From Idiomarina sp. (lineage in GTDB: Bacteria; Pseudomonadota; Gammaproteobacteria; Enterobacterales; Alteromonadaceae), in contig JAFIFH010000016.1 in assembly GCA_020832105.1 (NCBI GenBank), forward strand, positions 1-64,000: 64,000 nucleotides of DNA, read 5' to 3'. Below are positions 33,467 to 42,942 of the stretch, piece by piece. The notes beneath the pieces are model-generated. The model worked only from the letters and a program-made list of their open reading frames with translations, was not told the DNA's origin and ran no database searches. Positions within the stretch are counted from its first letter, which is position 1. Every line of letters begins with the position of its first letter. The translations under genes and the position numbers were made by a program.

Positions 33467-34111
33467 CTAATCCCCAAGCGCCGATTTAATGCTATTCGCA
33501 AAGGCCATCCACTTCTCTTTCATGGTTTTTTTTTCTTTAATTTCCACTGAGCTCAAAATTGAAAACCCTTCAAGGGTAATATGCGGTGCCTGACGGCCGC
33601 CCATAGACGGCGATTTATTCTCAGTCGAGCTCAGCAAGCCAGCGAGTTTGGTCGAAACATTAATATGCTCAGGTACCAAAATTTCAATCGAGCCTAGAAA
33701 ATCAGAGACGCGAATGACCACATGCTGATGCTCAAACACAGCGTCGGAAAAGTCGAGCTTCACTGAGGACAAAACCCCAATCACATGCAGTCTCGGCGGC
33801 ACCACCCATTGGCCACTGCGCTCGTCGCTACTTAAAATCGATACAATGCGCTCTTCGGTTTCATCACTTGGCACGCGATAGTTGGGGCTAAACTGAGTAT
33901 CTTTATAGCGTGCGTACTGCGAATCCACTTCCATTGGCAAGTCGGCGACGAGATCGACCAGAATCTGGTGCGAATCACTATTGCTAGCATCATCCAGGCG
34001 GCGCTCGAAGGCTTCAGCGGAAATGACCCCATGGCTGTAATTCACGATCAGCTTGTCGATGGTTTCTTCGCGCACCTGCTCTATGGGTCTGTCTTCTAAC
34101 TTGACTGGCAT
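33467..34111 (-). CDS. DUF1707 / LiaF-like C-terminal domain protein
   Basis: A 214-residue protein. The first about 60 residues (REETIDKLIVNYSHGVISAE, AFERRLDDA) match the DUF1707 short helical domain, and the rest resembles the LiaF C-terminal beta domain, with repeats of the form VIGVLSSVKLDFSDAVFE and GFSILSSVEIKE. In other bacteria such proteins are linked to envelope stress sensing; no LiaRS partner is adjacent. No membrane segment is seen, so it is likely cytoplasmic. Clear AGAG before the ATG at 34111. The 239 bp upstream (34112-34350) hold no gene. Confidence 0.75.
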   Translation of the reverse strand: MPVKLEDRPIEQVREETIDKLIVNYSHGVISAEAFERRLDDASNSDSHQILVDLVADLPMEVDSQYARYKDTQFSPNYRVPSDETEERIVSILSSDERSGQWVVPPRLHVIGVLSSVKLDFSDAVFEHQHVVIRVSDFLGSIEILVPEHINVSTKLAGLLSSTENKSPSMGGRQAPHITLEGFSILSSVEIKEKKTMKEKWMAFANSIKSALGD

Positions 34112-34350
34112 GGGTTACTCTCTTGGAATTTGCGATTATATGATAGTTAGACCAGCAAGAATCGTTCCTATTTATAAGCAATTGATTAATAACAAATAAC
34201 TATAAATCCGCATAAATCCCGATAGTTAGTTTTGTTAATTATTAGTGAATTTTACTGATAAGTGAAGCTCGTCACCATCGACCGTATTGCAATTGTTGAC
34301 GGAATGTTATTATGCTGGGTGCTTACTCGTTATTAATTAAGGGATTAAAC

Positions 34351-35157
34351 ATGTTGGCATCAAAAATCTGCACCGTAGCGCTCGGTTTACTATTTTCCAC
34401 TGCAGCAATGGCCGACAGCGCGCCTTCACTTGAGTTAAGCGAAGGGTGGTACGAGGGTTACGATGAGCTCTTTTTCGACTACAAAGGTATCCAGATCAGC
34501 GAAGACGGAAATCACCGGCTGCTAACGTCGCATCTCTCCTGGGGCATGGCGGGTTTCCACAATATCCATTTCAACGATGAAAATATTCAGTGCTCAAGTG
34601 TGGAGTGTGTGATTGAGATTCCTGAATTAGATCATGAAGGTCATCGCAACCGCCTGGTATTATCTCCTACTCCGACAGGTAGTTGGTACGTGATGCAGAC
34701 TTCGGCGGGCCCTGATGGAGAGTTAGTCATTACCGTAACCTACGAGCTCAAGGAGAATAATAACGGTTCTGACGGTTACATGTTCGCCAGCCGATATCGA
34801 GAAACGTTGCAAAACATGCCAGAGCGCGACGAATACACGATTGATGGCATTTGGATTGGACTCAGGAAAAACAACTTCAATTCTCAGCTGGTAGCGCTTG
34901 AGTTCGAGCAAGGGGAGCCTGCAACACTGCTGGTTTTCTCTGATGGTAACGTAAACGAGATGGTGTTTCCTGCAGATGAAGTTGCGGTGAGTGAACGCGC
35001 TTTAAGCATGATGACATCTCGCCACGGCATTGAATATAAACTTGCTCTCGACAATTTAGGTAATACTCAGTTGACCGGAGACGTGGTACGTACACTGTCC
35101 GACGGCCAAGTGATTCGCAATTCAATTAAGCTTACGCGGTTGAGACCGACTCGGTAA
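34351..35157 (+). CDS. Exported protein, function unknown
   Basis: A 268-residue protein from the ATG at 34351, where AAGGGA gives a ribosome site and the N-terminus MLASKICTVALGLLFSTAAMA is a clean signal peptide; an open frame extends 13 codons further up. The mature part has two closely spaced Cys (IQCSSVECVIEI) that could form a disulfide and is rich in beta-type segments. The family is not one that I recognise. Confidence 0.65.
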   Translation: MLASKICTVALGLLFSTAAMADSAPSLELSEGWYEGYDELFFDYKGIQISEDGNHRLLTSHLSWGMAGFHNIHFNDENIQCSSVECVIEIPELDHEGHRNRLVLSPTPTGSWYVMQTSAGPDGELVITVTYELKENNNGSDGYMFASRYRETLQNMPERDEYTIDGIWIGLRKNNFNSQLVALEFEQGEPATLLVFSDGNVNEMVFPADEVAVSERALSMMTSRHGIEYKLALDNLGNTQLTGDVVRTLSDGQVIRNSIKLTRLRPTR

Positions 35158-35253
35158 ATTGATGGTGCAAGCTGATCTATTTACACCGACCCTAGCGCCA
35201 GTTCCCTGATATTCTAAAATATACGCTCTAGCCACAACATCACCGAGGCCAGC

Positions 35254-36258
35254 ATGAAAATCGCATTCTTCAGCAGTAAAAGTTACGACCAGAACTCGTT
35301 TACCCAGGCCAATGCCGGGCATGCCCATGACATGACCTTTTTTGAGGCACCGCTGAATGCTAATACCGCCTCATTGGCCGAGGGCTTTGGTGCGGTTTGT
35401 GTGTTTGTGAATGATCACGTTAACCGCGAGGTGCTCGAACTCCTTAAAGCCGGTGGCACCGAACTGGTGGTGCTGCGCTGTGCGGGTTTTAATAATGTAG
35501 ATCTCAATGCAGCGGAGGCTTTAGGCATTAAAGTAGCGCGGGTACCGGCGTACTCGCCTCATGCGGTGGCGGAGCACACGCTGGCGCTTATCCTGACCTT
35601 GAATCGTAAAACCCACCGTGCGTTTAACCGCGTTCGTGAAGGCAACTTCGCGCTAGACGGCTTGCTCGGGTTCGATCTCGCGGGTAAAACCGTTGGCTTG
35701 GTGGGGGCGGGTAAAATCGGTGAAATCTTTGCCAAAATCATGCAGGCGATGGGTTGTGAGGTGCTGATCAATGACCCCGACCCAAGTGATAACGTGCTCG
35801 ACCACTTTAAGGTGGTGACCTTTGATGAGCTGATTGCCCGCTCAGATATTATCTCGCTGCATTGCCCGTTAACCCCGCACACCCATCACTTGATCAACGC
35901 CAAAGCGCTGGCGAAGTGCAAGAAAGGCGTGATGCTAATTAATACCAGTCGCGGCAAAATGGTCGACACCAAAGCGGCGATTGACGCGCTAAAAAGCGGC
36001 CAGCTGGGTGCGCTGGGCCTTGATGTATATGAAGAGGAAGGTGATTTATTTTTCTCTGATTTGTCATCACAAGTGATTCAGGACGACGTCTTTATGCGCC
36101 TGTTAACCTTCCCCAATGTATTGATTACCGGCCATCAGGGCTTCTTTACCCGCGAGGCACTAAGCAACATTGCCGACACCACGTTAGGCAACGTGACGGC
36201 CCATACCACAGGTAAAGGCGAGTTCTTTGCGGTCAGTGCTGAGAAAGTCGTTGGCTGA
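35254..36258 (+). CDS. ldhA: D-lactate dehydrogenase (fermentative, NAD-dependent)
   Basis: A 334-residue 2-hydroxyacid dehydrogenase. The order is typical of LdhA: substrate Arg region VVLRCAGFNNVDL, AYSPHAVAEHTLALIL, NAD-binding GLVGAGKIGEIF, NTSRGKMVDT, the GALGLDVYEEEGDLFF segment, and the catalytic His in ITGHQGFFT. It reduces pyruvate to D-lactate, regenerating NAD without oxygen. Its stop overlaps the start of a lactate permease gene by 1 bp (TGATG), so lactate production and transport are coupled. GAGG precedes the ATG. Confidence 0.95.
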   Translation: MKIAFFSSKSYDQNSFTQANAGHAHDMTFFEAPLNANTASLAEGFGAVCVFVNDHVNREVLELLKAGGTELVVLRCAGFNNVDLNAAEALGIKVARVPAYSPHAVAEHTLALILTLNRKTHRAFNRVREGNFALDGLLGFDLAGKTVGLVGAGKIGEIFAKIMQAMGCEVLINDPDPSDNVLDHFKVVTFDELIARSDIISLHCPLTPHTHHLINAKALAKCKKGVMLINTSRGKMVDTKAAIDALKSGQLGALGLDVYEEEGDLFFSDLSSQVIQDDVFMRLLTFPNVLITGHQGFFTREALSNIADTTLGNVTAHTTGKGEFFAVSAEKVVG

Positions 36259-37829
36259 TGCCCTCAGTAGAGCCTGATTTACTCGACCTGGGTGTATTGA
36301 GCCTGCCATTTATTATTATTCTGGTGGGCATGATCGGCTTTAAGTGGAGCGCGCTAAGAGCGGGGCTGGTAGCCTTGTTGGTGACCTTACCGCTGGTCTG
36401 GCTCTATCTTGGTGCTAGTGGCTACTGGCTTGCGCGGGAACTGTTACCAGGCTCGGTCCTTGAAGCTGGCATCACCAGCCTGAGTATTTTATGGATTATC
36501 TTCGGTGCGCTGTGTATTTACTATGCTCAGCATAACAGCGGCGCTATTCAGCGAATTCAACAAACACTTGCCCGCTTACACCCCGATCCACGGGTCAGTG
36601 CGCTGTTTATTGCCTGGTTCTTCTCGATGTTTATGGAAGGTGCGGCGGGTTTTGGTACCTCGGCAGCGCTGACCGCCCCGTTTTTAGTCGCTGCAGGCTA
36701 TCGCCCGGTGATGGCGGTGGTATTGGCGCTGTGGGGGCATAGTCTGGGGGTGGCGTTTGGGGCCGTAGGCACACCGGTCATCACCCAGGCTTTGCTAGTG
36801 CCCGAGCCGCAGTTATTACTCACTCGGGCGGTGTTGCCCTTTATGGTGCCGACCACTTTCGTGCTCGCCATAGCGCTGGCCTGGGGGTGTTTACGTTATG
36901 GTCCGGCGCAAAGCGTCAGTGACAACCTGAGCACAGCCCAGGGTGACGGTGAAGCGCCTGCACGCAGTCAGGCAAAGCTAACAGAGGCCTTTTATCTCGG
37001 TGCGCTCGCGGCTATTTGTTTCTTAATACCTGCAGCAGTGATGGCGTACTGGCTGGGCCCAGAGTTGCCAACCTTACTCGGTGCCGTAGCCGGTGCTGTG
37101 TTATTTGCCTTACTCACCGCTCGCAAAGGGCGCAACCTACCAGAGTCTGAATCCGGCTCGTTTTTTATCGCCATTGCGCCCTATGCCATTTTGATTGTAC
37201 TGGTGCTAATCACCCGGCTGGTACCAGATATTAAAGCTTTTTTGCAGGCCGTGCAGTGGCAGGTGGAATGGCAGGGGTATAGGGGCAATATCGCGTACCT
37301 TTACCACCCTGGGACTTTGCTGTTGGTGAGCTTTTTGCTTGGTGGCTTGGTCCAGCGGCAGTCATTCTCGATGTTAAAAACCGCCGCAGTTCAGGCGTTT
37401 TTGCGGATATTGACGGTGATAGCAGCACTTTTCGTGATGTTGTTGCTGTCACGGTTGCTGGTGCACAGCGGCGCGATTGGGCAACTGGGTCAGCAGGTGG
37501 CGGCTATTGCCGGGACTTGGTGGCCGTTCTGGGCGCCGTTATTTGGTGTGCTAGGGACTTTTATTACCGGCTCTGCGACCTCATCGAACATCTTGTTCAG
37601 TGAGTTCCAGCGCTCAGCAGCGCAGGCTGGAGGCTATGCCACCCCACCGTTATTGGGTAGTCAGACCTTTGGTGCGGCGGTAGGTAATATGGTCTGCCCG
37701 CATAATATTATTGCTGCCGGGGCGACCGTGGATATCCATAAGCAGGAGGGGCAGGTGATGAAATACACCTTGCCGATGGCGGCGCTGTTGACCGCGATTG
37801 CTGGCGCTATGGCTATGTTTATCCTCTGA
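36258..37829 (+). CDS. L-lactate permease family transporter
   Basis: A 523-residue integral membrane protein with about 12-14 helices. The EGAAGFGTSAALTAPFLV signature near residue 130 and GTFITGSATSSNILFSEFQ near residue 434 place it in the LctP (lactate permease) family of proton symporters. Coupling to ldhA suggests that it moves D-lactate in or out. Slightly shorter than E. coli LldP (551). Confidence 0.92.
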   Translation: MPSVEPDLLDLGVLSLPFIIILVGMIGFKWSALRAGLVALLVTLPLVWLYLGASGYWLARELLPGSVLEAGITSLSILWIIFGALCIYYAQHNSGAIQRIQQTLARLHPDPRVSALFIAWFFSMFMEGAAGFGTSAALTAPFLVAAGYRPVMAVVLALWGHSLGVAFGAVGTPVITQALLVPEPQLLLTRAVLPFMVPTTFVLAIALAWGCLRYGPAQSVSDNLSTAQGDGEAPARSQAKLTEAFYLGALAAICFLIPAAVMAYWLGPELPTLLGAVAGAVLFALLTARKGRNLPESESGSFFIAIAPYAILIVLVLITRLVPDIKAFLQAVQWQVEWQGYRGNIAYLYHPGTLLLVSFLLGGLVQRQSFSMLKTAAVQAFLRILTVIAALFVMLLLSRLLVHSGAIGQLGQQVAAIAGTWWPFWAPLFGVLGTFITGSATSSNILFSEFQRSAAQAGGYATPPLLGSQTFGAAVGNMVCPHNIIAAGATVDIHKQEGQVMKYTLPMAALLTAIAGAMAMFIL

Positions 37830-37951
37830 GTTCTCCTCTAGGAGCACATATACCTGCAGCCATTGCGACACACCGTTCGAATAAAGCATTTGCCTTAATT
37901 TAAATAGCGACCACACTTAACTCAGGTTTTTTGATGAAGACAGGAGTTTTG

Positions 37952-38380
37952 ATGCATACGTTAAAAGAAGTTGTGTATACGGCGAAGGTTAAAACCAAAG
38001 GCGGGCGTACAGGCAAGTCGGAATCGAACGACGGTCGTCTGAAAGTGTCTTTCTCAACCCCGAAAGAAATGGGCGGCGATGGCGGTGATGGCACCAACCC
38101 TGAGCAGCTGTTTGCTGCGGGTTACTCTGCGTGCTTCCTTGGGGCGATGAAGGCGGTGGCAGGCAAGCTTGATCTTGAAGTACCAGAAGACACCAGTATA
38201 GACGCAGCGGTAGACTTTGGGCCCATCGACCATGGCTTTTGTATTGCCGTTGAGATGAACATCTCACTACCAGGGCTGGATCGTGACGATGCGCAAAGGC
38301 TGATAGAAACCGCGCATAAGGTTTGCCCATACTCCAACGCAACCCGCGACAATATTGAAGTGAAGCTTAACCTTAAGTAA
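37952..38380 (+). CDS. ohr: Organic hydroperoxide resistance protein (Ohr/OsmC family)
   Basis: A 142-residue protein from the ATG at 37952, preceded by AGGAG seven bases away; a longer frame from 37931 is open but lacks a ribosome site. The two redox Cys residues of Ohr are present in GYSACFLGAMKA and HKVCPYSNATRDN, and GGDGGDGTNPEQLFA is a strong family motif. Ohr reduces organic hydroperoxides with a dithiol; no OhrR repressor gene is adjacent. Confidence 0.93.
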   Translation: MHTLKEVVYTAKVKTKGGRTGKSESNDGRLKVSFSTPKEMGGDGGDGTNPEQLFAAGYSACFLGAMKAVAGKLDLEVPEDTSIDAAVDFGPIDHGFCIAVEMNISLPGLDRDDAQRLIETAHKVCPYSNATRDNIEVKLNLK

Positions 38381-38416
38381 CGTTTCAGCTGGCTGCTTAG
38401 CTCAGCGCTTGATTGC

Positions 38417-38450
38417 AACGCCCGACATGGTTTATCAAATGTCGGGCGTT
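38417..38450. terminator. Bidirectional hairpin between ohr and the globin gene
   Basis: AACGCCCGACAT and ATGTCGGGCGTT are perfect 12-base arms with a 10-base loop, and TTTTAG follows. It lies between the convergent ohr and truncated-haemoglobin genes and can serve both. Confidence 0.8.
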
Positions 38451-38462
38451 TTAGTGTGTGGT

Positions 38463-38891
38463 TTACAGGTTCACAATCTCATGGTGCATTGGCGCGAGCA
38501 GGGCCAGCAAACGGTTTTGCACACCCACCGGAATATCGTTGTCGTCCATGGCCAGCTGCAACGCCTCCACTAAGGCGTTAAAATCGCCTCTGCTGATATC
38601 TAGCCCGGTGTGTGATTCCACCATTTCTTCTCCGCTATACACGCACGGCCCGCCAGCCAGTTCACAAATTTGCTCGCTAAGCATTTGGTGCAGATGCGCC
38701 ATGTCGGTTTCAACAAAATGATGGCGAATGCGACGGTCATCAGCAATGTTAAACAGCATTTCTTCCATCAACAGTTCGATACCACGCTGCTCGCCGAGGT
38801 CCTGATACAAGCTCGACGCTTGTGCTGCCGGGGCGGTAAATGACAGCGCGCCTAGCAACAACGCGGCAAGTGATAATCCTGCAATTTTCAT
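38463..38891 (-). CDS. Exported group 1 truncated haemoglobin
   Basis: A 142-residue protein with a signal peptide (MKIAGLSLAALLLGALSFTA, then PAAQA) and a truncated-globin body: LYQDLGEQRGIELLMEEML, FNIADDRRIRHHF, and the haem-binding His in VESHTGLDIS. Two Cys in ICELAGGPCVY may pair in the periplasm. It is the last gene of an operon with a cupredoxin, a GGDEF/EAL protein and a DUF3034 protein, so it may help in gas or redox sensing there. Confidence 0.85.
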   Translation of the reverse strand: MKIAGLSLAALLLGALSFTAPAAQASSLYQDLGEQRGIELLMEEMLFNIADDRRIRHHFVETDMAHLHQMLSEQICELAGGPCVYSGEEMVESHTGLDISRGDFNALVEALQLAMDDNDIPVGVQNRLLALLAPMHHEIVNL

Positions 38892-38902
38892 ATGTTCAGC
38901 TC

Positions 38903-39742
38903 CTAAAAAGCGGCTTGCAGACTCAAATAATAGCCTTGCTGGCTCTCAAGCCCGGCAATGTCACCCAGGTCGAGGAACGCGCCTGTGATTGAGACTGACT
39001 TGGTGGGGAACCAGGCCACAAAGGCCGACACCCAGTCGTCTTCGTCGGCAAAATTCAGGTTATTTGGTTTTTGGCGGTACTCCATGCCCACTGCAAGGGA
39101 GCGGTGCAAAAACACCCCAGCGGCCAGTTCAGCCACTAGTTCATGACTGTCTGACTTGTCACCACCAAAACCTAATAGCCCGATTTGATTCGCCCGTGTT
39201 GCACGCACGGTAGCATTCACCAGCCAGGTGCGATCAAAGGGGCCCGCCAACCAGGCTCGACTCACTGCCAGGTAGGCATCGAAGTCAGAGTCACGTTGCG
39301 CGCCTACCGCATCAGGCAGTCCAAAACGTGTGTTCTCTTTATACTGAATACCAGCGCTGATTTGTGGCAGGTTGCCGTAAATTAAATCACCAGCGACACG
39401 GTATTTAACCCCGAAAATATTCTGGTTCAGCTCGCCACCAATGGAACTGAGATCGAAGGTTTGTCGTGCGAGGGAAAACTCTACCCGGTTGCGATAATTC
39501 AGGCTGGCGCCCATGACCGACAAGCGAAAATCATCCACCGACGCTTGCGAGAGTGTCACCGTGCCGCCCCATTCGTCGTCTTCTGCGTAACTGCCGAGCA
39601 CCGCCCAAGGCACAATACCGCCACCTGCAGAGCCCTCAATGCTGGTCACACCGCCAGTGGCGAGTAAGCCACCATCAGCGGCATGGGCGATAGTCATTGA
39701 GCAGCCAAGTAGCAGGGCTGCACTCAACGATCGATACCTCAT
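38903..39742 (-). CDS. DUF3034 exported protein (outer-membrane-like)
   Basis: A 279-residue protein with a signal peptide (MRYRSLSAALLLGCSMTIAH) and the DUF3034 start GGLLATGGVTSIEGSAGGGI. Alternating strands up to YYLSLQAAF, ending in Phe, fit an outer-membrane beta barrel. Function unknown; it lies 11 bp from the haemoglobin gene and 1 bp from the GGDEF/EAL gene, so all are co-transcribed. Confidence 0.85.
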   Translation of the reverse strand: MRYRSLSAALLLGCSMTIAHAADGGLLATGGVTSIEGSAGGGIVPWAVLGSYAEDDEWGGTVTLSQASVDDFRLSVMGASLNYRNRVEFSLARQTFDLSSIGGELNQNIFGVKYRVAGDLIYGNLPQISAGIQYKENTRFGLPDAVGAQRDSDFDAYLAVSRAWLAGPFDRTWLVNATVRATRANQIGLLGFGGDKSDSHELVAELAAGVFLHRSLAVGMEYRQKPNNLNFADEDDWVSAFVAWFPTKSVSITGAFLDLGDIAGLESQQGYYLSLQAAF

Positions 39743-39743
39743 A

Positions 39744-42092
39744 TTAGATCTCCTGTGTCATCTGTTCTGGGCTGTAGTCTGAATAGTTAAATTCAGCCAG
39801 CCAATTGGCAAAGTCGCCGGCTGGCATGGGGCGGCTGATGTAATAGCCCTGCAATATATCGCAATTGCGTTCGGCCAGCGCCTGCCACACGCCTGCGGTT
39901 TCTACCCCTTCCGCGACGACTTTCATACCCAGGTTATGGGCAAGTTCAATGGTGGAAGCAACGATGGTCTGGTCCTGCTTGTTGTTGTCCAGTTCCGTCA
40001 CGAAGGCGCGGTCAATTTTAAGCTCGTCTGCGGGCAGTCCTCGTAGCTGTGCCAGTGACGAATAACCGGTGCCGTAGTCATCCACTGCAACACCCACGCC
40101 GCGGCTACGCAGCGTTTCAAGTAAACGGACCGCCACCACTGGGTCAGACATCATTGCACTTTCGGTGACTTCTACTAAAAGTGCAGCGGGTGGTACTTGC
40201 TGAGAATCGAGCAACTGAAGAATAAACTCGGGTAGCCCTGCGTCGCTAAGATCCGCTGCCGACAAATTAACGGACATGCGCAGGTCGCTGTTGCTTGCAC
40301 GCCACTGGACCAGCTGCTCTATCGCGCGTGCTAGCACCCAATGGGTTATCTGATGAATTTCACCGGACTGTTCGGCAAGGGGAATAAATTCCATCGGGCT
40401 GATAAAGCCCAGTGTTGGATGGTGCCAGCGTACCAGCGCTTCCGCACCGCCAACCGAACGGCTATTCCGATAGATTTGCGGCTGATAGACCAGCGACAAC
40501 TGTTCATTGGCAATGGCTTCGGACAATGCTGCAGACACCGCGAGTTTGCGCATGTGCGGCTCGTCTTCGCCAGGTTGATACACCCCGTAGGCCTTGCCTT
40601 CGCCCCGAGCCTGAATACGGGCGAATTGCGCGCGGCGAATTAGCGTGTCGAGATCTTGTGCCGTACCTGGGTAGTGCGCGAGCCCTGCTGAGAGGCTAAT
40701 GGTGTAACTGAGCCCATTAAGTTTAAGGGGCGGTGACATTGCGGCGAGGATTCCGTCAATTTGCGCGATACTCGGCTCAATATCGCCATTGAGCACGACC
40801 ACGAATTCGTCACCGTGAACTCGCGCAGGCCAGAAACTGTCACTCGCCATGTTTTGTAAGCGCTGGGCGAGAATGACTAGCAGCTGATTACAAATAGTCT
40901 GGCCAAACATGTCGTTCAGCTGGGTAAAGTTATTAAGGTTAAGGATCAGCAGGCCGAACGGACTGGTTTGGTTGATCAAGGCGTCGGTGTAGTGCGCCAG
41001 GTAGCGCTGGTTTGGCAAGTCTGTGAGCAAGTCATGGTTGGACTGATAGGAGATTTGCTGCTCACGTTGGGAGATGGCGCTCTGCATTTGGTTAAAGCTT
41101 GTTGCCAGCTGACCCAATTCGTCACGTGAATTGTAGTGTACTGGCTGATCATACTGACCACCGCCAATGCGCTGTGCAGCATCAGCCAACATACGCACCG
41201 GTTTGACGACCTGACGGCCGGTCAGTAAAGCTAAAAGCATGGTTGCGAACATGGTCAATAGGGCCACCACTAATAAGTGGCGCTGCAGCGGCGCGAAAGG
41301 CTCAGACGCCTCTTTAATCGACGCTGTTAACAGCACATGTAGCTGCATCTCAGTACCAGGCTGATTATCGGTTTCGCGTAGCAAATCTATCCACTGGCCG
41401 CGCAGGCCGATACTGGCAAGCCAGTGGTAAAGGCTGGGTTCGTCCTCGACGGCCTGGCGTAATCCATCATCAACTAACCCTTGAGACGACGACACCACGA
41501 TCACGTCCGCGCCAGGTCGATGGGCAACAAAACTGATTTGCGTGTTGGTGATTTGCTGTAGCTCTACAGCCAGCGCATCATTGATTACAAACCCGAGCAC
41601 CACAAAGCCAATCAAATGGGGGGCTCTGACCGGAACAGCCACCAGCTGGTATAGCTCATTTTCGACCACGGTCATACCAAAAGCTGCGTTGTTATGCCCC
41701 TGACCCAGGTCCAATAGTGCGTCTGCATTGGTAATATCGTGAGTACTGACAATGACGCTGCCGTTGGGGGACAGTTGCGTAATGAGGTCCGCTTCTATGC
41801 GCTGGGCATGATTTACCAGCGCACTGAGAATCGTATTTTCGTCCGCAGAAGCAACCGCCTGACGAAAGCCAAAGTCGTCAGCGAGTACAGTTGCCGCCTG
41901 GGTAAGCTGGTTTTCCCGCTGTTCCAATAATTGCAGGAACACGCGCTCACTGACCCCGAGTTCACGGTCAATGTTGCGCTTCACACTCGACTCGGTGGCA
42001 AGAAAAATGGCCAGAATGACTACGCCGAGGGCCAAGGCAACCAGGCCGCTTAATAAAAGCAGCAGACGTGCCCGAAAACTAATGCCCGCCAC
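39744..42092 (-). CDS. GGDEF/EAL protein, probable c-di-GMP phosphodiesterase
   Basis: A 782-residue membrane sensor. Helices near residues 8-30 and 272-292 enclose a periplasmic sensor of about 240 residues; a HAMP segment (GRQVVKPVRMLADAAQRIGG) follows. The GGDEF domain has HGDEF in place of GGDEF, so cyclase activity is doubtful. The EAL domain looks active: EALVRWHHP, VDDYGTGYSSL, LKIDRAFV and EGVET are all kept, so it should break down c-di-GMP. It overlaps the cupredoxin gene by 14 bp, which suggests that the periplasmic redox or copper state is the signal. Confidence 0.9.
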   Translation of the reverse strand: MAGISFRARLLLLLSGLVALALGVVILAIFLATESSVKRNIDRELGVSERVFLQLLEQRENQLTQAATVLADDFGFRQAVASADENTILSALVNHAQRIEADLITQLSPNGSVIVSTHDITNADALLDLGQGHNNAAFGMTVVENELYQLVAVPVRAPHLIGFVVLGFVINDALAVELQQITNTQISFVAHRPGADVIVVSSSQGLVDDGLRQAVEDEPSLYHWLASIGLRGQWIDLLRETDNQPGTEMQLHVLLTASIKEASEPFAPLQRHLLVVALLTMFATMLLALLTGRQVVKPVRMLADAAQRIGGGQYDQPVHYNSRDELGQLATSFNQMQSAISQREQQISYQSNHDLLTDLPNQRYLAHYTDALINQTSPFGLLILNLNNFTQLNDMFGQTICNQLLVILAQRLQNMASDSFWPARVHGDEFVVVLNGDIEPSIAQIDGILAAMSPPLKLNGLSYTISLSAGLAHYPGTAQDLDTLIRRAQFARIQARGEGKAYGVYQPGEDEPHMRKLAVSAALSEAIANEQLSLVYQPQIYRNSRSVGGAEALVRWHHPTLGFISPMEFIPLAEQSGEIHQITHWVLARAIEQLVQWRASNSDLRMSVNLSAADLSDAGLPEFILQLLDSQQVPPAALLVEVTESAMMSDPVVAVRLLETLRSRGVGVAVDDYGTGYSSLAQLRGLPADELKIDRAFVTELDNNKQDQTIVASTIELAHNLGMKVVAEGVETAGVWQALAERNCDILQGYYISRPMPAGDFANWLAEFNYSDYSPEQMTQEI

Positions 42093-42711
42093 GTAGGGTC
42101 CTCCGTTGGAAGCGAGACTCTAGCTCGGATTGATTGGCTGCCGGTGGCGCCTCGACGTCCAGTTGTACGTGGTTTGTGGTAACCGAGATTTGCTGTGGCT
42201 GTTGGCCGGCGTTTAGCATCCACCCATGCCACAGGTACCACTCGCCGTTGTCACTGTAATTGGCGGGAAGCTGAAGTTGCCCTTGTGCATTAGATAGAGC
42301 AAAGCTGTCGGCACCGACAATAATATGCCCTTCCATCTGGTCGTGAATATTACAGCCAACTACCACTACGCCTTGCTCGGGGAAATCCAGTGTTGGCGAC
42401 TCGCCACTTGAATAGAGTTCAAACTCGAAAACCCGCGGGCTTGAAAACGAATACACGTGGTGGCGCACAGCGTCATTATTCGGAAAACTGATCGAGTCGC
42501 CGTGCTGAATGACCAATAGCTGGGGGGAAAACTGACGATTGACCTGTGCCATGACATGTTCGGTAGGGTGTTCGGTGGCCGTTGGTTCGGCGCTAAACCG
42601 CACCAGCACGACATTTTCTAAAGCATCACCTTGAGCATCAACGATAGTGATCGTGGCTGGCGGCGACGCTGCAAGCGCGACAACAACGCTCAAGCCGCTG
42701 AGAAATGTCAT
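42079..42711 (-). CDS. Exported cupredoxin-like protein (methylamine-utilisation type)
   Basis: A 210-residue protein starting at the ATG at 42711, which gives a signal peptide MTFLSGLSVVVALAASP; an open frame runs eight codons further. The copper-binding site of a type 1 cupredoxin is readable: His in RHHVYSFSS and the CNIHDQMEGH segment with Cys, His and Met. Similar proteins are annotated as methylamine utilisation proteins. First gene of the four-gene operon with the GGDEF/EAL sensor, DUF3034 protein and truncated haemoglobin. Confidence 0.82.
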   Translation of the reverse strand: MTFLSGLSVVVALAASPPATITIVDAQGDALENVVLVRFSAEPTATEHPTEHVMAQVNRQFSPQLLVIQHGDSISFPNNDAVRHHVYSFSSPRVFEFELYSSGESPTLDFPEQGVVVVGCNIHDQMEGHIIVGADSFALSNAQGQLQLPANYSDNGEWYLWHGWMLNAGQQPQQISVTTNHVQLDVEAPPAANQSELESRFQRRTLRGGH

Positions 42712-42942
42712 GTAGGTACCCCACTTGTTATACAACTATATTTGCGCTTACTGCCCCTAAAATCAACTAAAATTAATACTTTGTAAATAGGAAATAAGTT
42801 TAGGATGAGGGTTTTCTGACATTAAATGTAACAAACACACGCTTTAGCTTATTAAAGGAATTTGTTACCGTTACTAACAATACGTTAACTTGAACCTAAC
42901 AGGCTCACTTCTGTTACTTTTAAATAACAAGGAATGTCCCAG

